From Pseudomonadota bacterium (lineage in GTDB: Bacteria; Desulfobacterota; JADFVX01), in contig JADFVX010000041.1 of assembly GCA_015222755.1 (NCBI GenBank), positions 1 to 16,691 of the forward strand: 16,691 nucleotides of DNA, read 5' to 3'. The notes under the pieces were generated by a model, which had not been told where the DNA came from, did no database searches, and saw only the letters and a program-made list of their open reading frames with translations. Of this stretch, positions 15,234 through 16,691 are shown piece after piece (the stretch's first letter is position 1; each line of letters opens with the position of its first letter). The position numbers and the translations under genes are program-made.

Positions 15234-15301
15234 GCATTTCCAGTCAGATAAGCCTGTTTAGACTGTGTGCTTTAAGTATCCATAGGAAGGAGAGTGTAGT
15301 A

Positions 15302-15985
15302 GTGAATATTTATAAATTTAAAGTTATCCTTATGATCATCTTCGTCACAGTTTTTTTTGCCGGCTGTGCAGGCAGTATGTTAAAGGTAAAGAGGGCGGTA
15401 GGCGGGCCTGACGATGTTTACATAGTTGATGATAAAAGAGAGTTGATACTCCACCTCGATGGATTGGCAGGAGGTGAAATCCTTGGTAAAATGAAAAGAC
15501 CCGACAGTTTTGATGAAATATCTGTCGTCGTTGCCGAATCTTTGAAAAGCGAACTTGCTAAAGAAAATATAAATACATCAAAGGACGATCAAATCCCTAG
15601 CAAAACCACACATGAGGGACTGGGTGAGGTCGAGGTCCCTGACTGGAGTAAAAGAGATTATAAAACCATAATATCCACTGTTGTCACCCTTAGCTATTTC
15701 GTAACATCAGGGCCTGAAGGCACGCCTCCATACTCTTATAAACTAAAAGGGAAAACTACATTAAGGATCGGTAAATATAAGAGAGGCAAACTGACCATGC
15801 TGATGCCGACAAAGAGCGGCATTGTAAACCTTGCCTTTGTCGAAAAGGACCTGGGAATTTCTACAGGCCAGATAGCAGGCCTTAAATCATTGATGAAAAT
15901 CTTACCTCCAGAAACAATACTTCCTGAACTTAAAGAAAAGACTGAGCAGGGGGTCAGTCTCTTTGTAGAAGAGATGAAGTTCTAA
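15302..15985 (+). CDS. Uncharacterised lipoprotein
   Basis: This is a 227-residue protein of no family I recognise. From the GTG at 15302 the N-terminus is a clear lipoprotein signal: YKFK, a hydrophobic run VILMIIFVTVFF, then AGC with Cys22 as the lipid site. The mature part is soluble-looking and mixed, with YIVDDKRELILHLDG early on, a charged central part with EVEVPDWSKRDYKTIIS, then VVTLSYFVTSGPEGTPPYSY and KGKTTLRIGKYKRGK, which read like beta strands, and a C-terminal helical stretch ending FVEEMKF. The frame is open back to 15203 but the extra 33 residues precede the signal peptide and are unlikely. AAGGAG at 15287-15292 supports the GTG. It is separated from the next gene by 69 bases. 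Confidence 0.8.
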   Translation: MNIYKFKVILMIIFVTVFFAGCAGSMLKVKRAVGGPDDVYIVDDKRELILHLDGLAGGEILGKMKRPDSFDEISVVVAESLKSELAKENINTSKDDQIPSKTTHEGLGEVEVPDWSKRDYKTIISTVVTLSYFVTSGPEGTPPYSYKLKGKTTLRIGKYKRGKLTMLMPTKSGIVNLAFVEKDLGISTGQIAGLKSLMKILPPETILPELKEKTEQGVSLFVEEMKF

Positions 15986-16054
15986 AATTAAATGGGGCCA
16001 GCTGTCCCTGTTTATTCCGTAATTCAAAGCTGAGTCCAGCGAGACCATCAGGAT

Positions 16055-16691
16055 ATGCGCCGCAGATATACATTCATCTTTCTTTTGACTATTTCACTTG
16101 CCTCTTTCGGGCTCTTCGGGTACCTGTCGGTAGAGATATACCGGGGAGAGCACAAGGTCGGCCAAGGTGCAAAACAGTTAAGGGAGGGCTATGAGGAGCT
16201 GAAGGACGGCGAGACGCGGCTGAAGGACGGATACAGGCAGTTAAGGGATGGCCGGAAGAGGCTGAAGGAGGGACAGAAGCAGTTAAGGACTGGCCAGAAG
16301 AGGCTGACAAAGGGAAAAAAGCAGCTAAGGGATGGGGGGAAGCGGCTAAAGGAAGGATACAGGAAGCTGGAGGCTGGCAGAACGAAGCTTAAAGAGGGGA
16401 AGGAAGAGTATTCCTCCGCCAAAAAGAATGTCTTTTTAAGGGTGGGTGACTCCATATTTTACGGCGGCAAAAAGTTCGAAGAGGGCCGAAGTCAGATTGC
16501 CGAGGGGGAAAGAAAGGTGGCTAGCGGGGAGAGGCAGCTGGCTGTGGGTGAGAAGAGGCTGGCTGAGGGGAAAAAGCAGCTTGCCAAGGGGGAGAAAAAA
16601 CTTGCAAAGGGCAAAAAGCAGCTGGCTGACGGTGGGAAGAGACTTGCAGAGGGAAGGAAGCAACTCTCAGATGGGGAGAAGAAGCTAGCGA
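16055..16691 (+). CDS. Membrane-anchored xxxLxxG heptad-repeat protein, 3' partial
   Basis: The frame opens at ATG 16055, 23 bases after an in-frame stop, and is still open at the right edge (212 residues visible). Residues 7-26 are one hydrophobic helix preceded by MRRRYT, so the N-terminus is likely cytoplasmic and the rest outside, or the helix is an uncleaved anchor. The rest is nearly all heptads of the form xxxLxxG, the pattern of TIGR03057. Block 1 (about 39-115) has Leu at 42, 49 and so on to 112 and Gly at 45 to 115 without a miss, and its variable positions are mostly Lys/Arg and Asp/Glu. A non-repeat hinge (116-140, with VFLRVGDSIFYGG) follows. Block 2 (141-212) uses LAxG heptads. 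The phase shifts by one residue across the hinge. The ribosome binding site is weak (AGGA). Function is unknown; extended coiled-coil or rod spacing is an inference. Confidence 0.8.
   Translation, partial: MRRRYTFIFLLTISLASFGLFGYLSVEIYRGEHKVGQGAKQLREGYEELKDGETRLKDGYRQLRDGRKRLKEGQKQLRTGQKRLTKGKKQLRDGGKRLKEGYRKLEAGRTKLKEGKEEYSSAKKNVFLRVGDSIFYGGKKFEEGRSQIAEGERKVASGERQLAVGEKRLAEGKKQLAKGEKKLAKGKKQLADGGKRLAEGRKQLSDGEKKLA
16235..16360 (+). repeat. Three tandem 42-base units within the heptad gene
   Basis: Units 16235-16276, 16277-16318 and 16319-16360 each encode two heptads in the order QLRxG then RLxxG. Units 1 and 2 share most bases, for example CAGTTAAGG and AAGAGGCTG, so nucleotide identity exceeds what the protein pattern alone demands. 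Confidence 0.6.

Noticed and set aside
15994..16008. GGGG...CAGCTG...TCCC as a terminator after the lipoprotein gene
   Set aside because: Only three or four base pairs can form and the following TGTTTATT is a poor T run.
16089..16663. Ser/Pro/Leu-rich open frames on the - strand
   Set aside because: They are antisense products of the 21-base heptad repeats, which contain few stop triplets on either strand.
16135..16690. The regular 21-base period as a possible CRISPR or non-coding tandem array
   Set aside because: The period keeps reading frame, the units vary at synonymous and charged positions, and there are no constant repeats with unique spacers.

Overview
The window is dominated by a long stretch of a canonical division and cell wall (dcw) cluster, all on the + strand: murF (5' end cut by the window edge), mraY, murD, ftsW, murG, murC, murB, ddl, ftsQ, ftsA and ftsZ (positions 2-12462). 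Gene identities rest on clear family motifs and the classical gene order. Most junctions overlap or touch (TGATG, ATGA, GTGA), so this is almost certainly one operon whose promoter and early genes (mraZ, rsmH, ftsL, ftsI, murE in typical clusters) lie upstream of the window. The products make UDP-MurNAc-pentapeptide (MurB, C, D, F with Ddl), transfer it to the lipid carrier (MraY, MurG), polymerise it at the septum (FtsW) and build the division ring (FtsQ, FtsA, FtsZ).

After ftsZ comes a 243-base gap packed with inverted repeats, then a + strand radical SAM gene of the TIGR03960 type with a B12-binding-like N-terminal part (12706-14442). A convergent - strand gene for a small glycine-zipper envelope protein follows (14554-14997). 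Next is a divergent intergenic region of about 300 bases with a bidirectional terminator-like hairpin and a possible 26-codon small gene, then an unrecognised lipoprotein (15302-15985). The last gene is cut by the right edge: a membrane-anchored protein made almost entirely of xxxLxxG heptads (from 16055).

The organism is a diderm bacterium by inference: there are lipobox-type signal peptides, an FtsQ with a POTRA domain and an FtsZ ending in DIPTFLRKQAD. The gene order and the TIGR03960 protein near ftsZ fit deltaproteobacterial (Desulfobacterota) or Nitrospirota-like lineages, but the sequence alone does not fix the taxon. There are no tRNA or rRNA genes, CRISPR arrays, insertion sequences or phage genes.

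Most of the window is ordinary housekeeping DNA. The points worth a second look are small: a murB gene with no good start codon except an ATA sitting on the murC stop, a 13-codon mini-cistron bridging ftsQ and ftsA, a duplicated FtsA-binding-like peptide in FtsZ, a hairpin loop after ftsZ that is complementary to the ftsZ and ftsA Shine-Dalgarno sequences, and the two-block heptad protein at the end.
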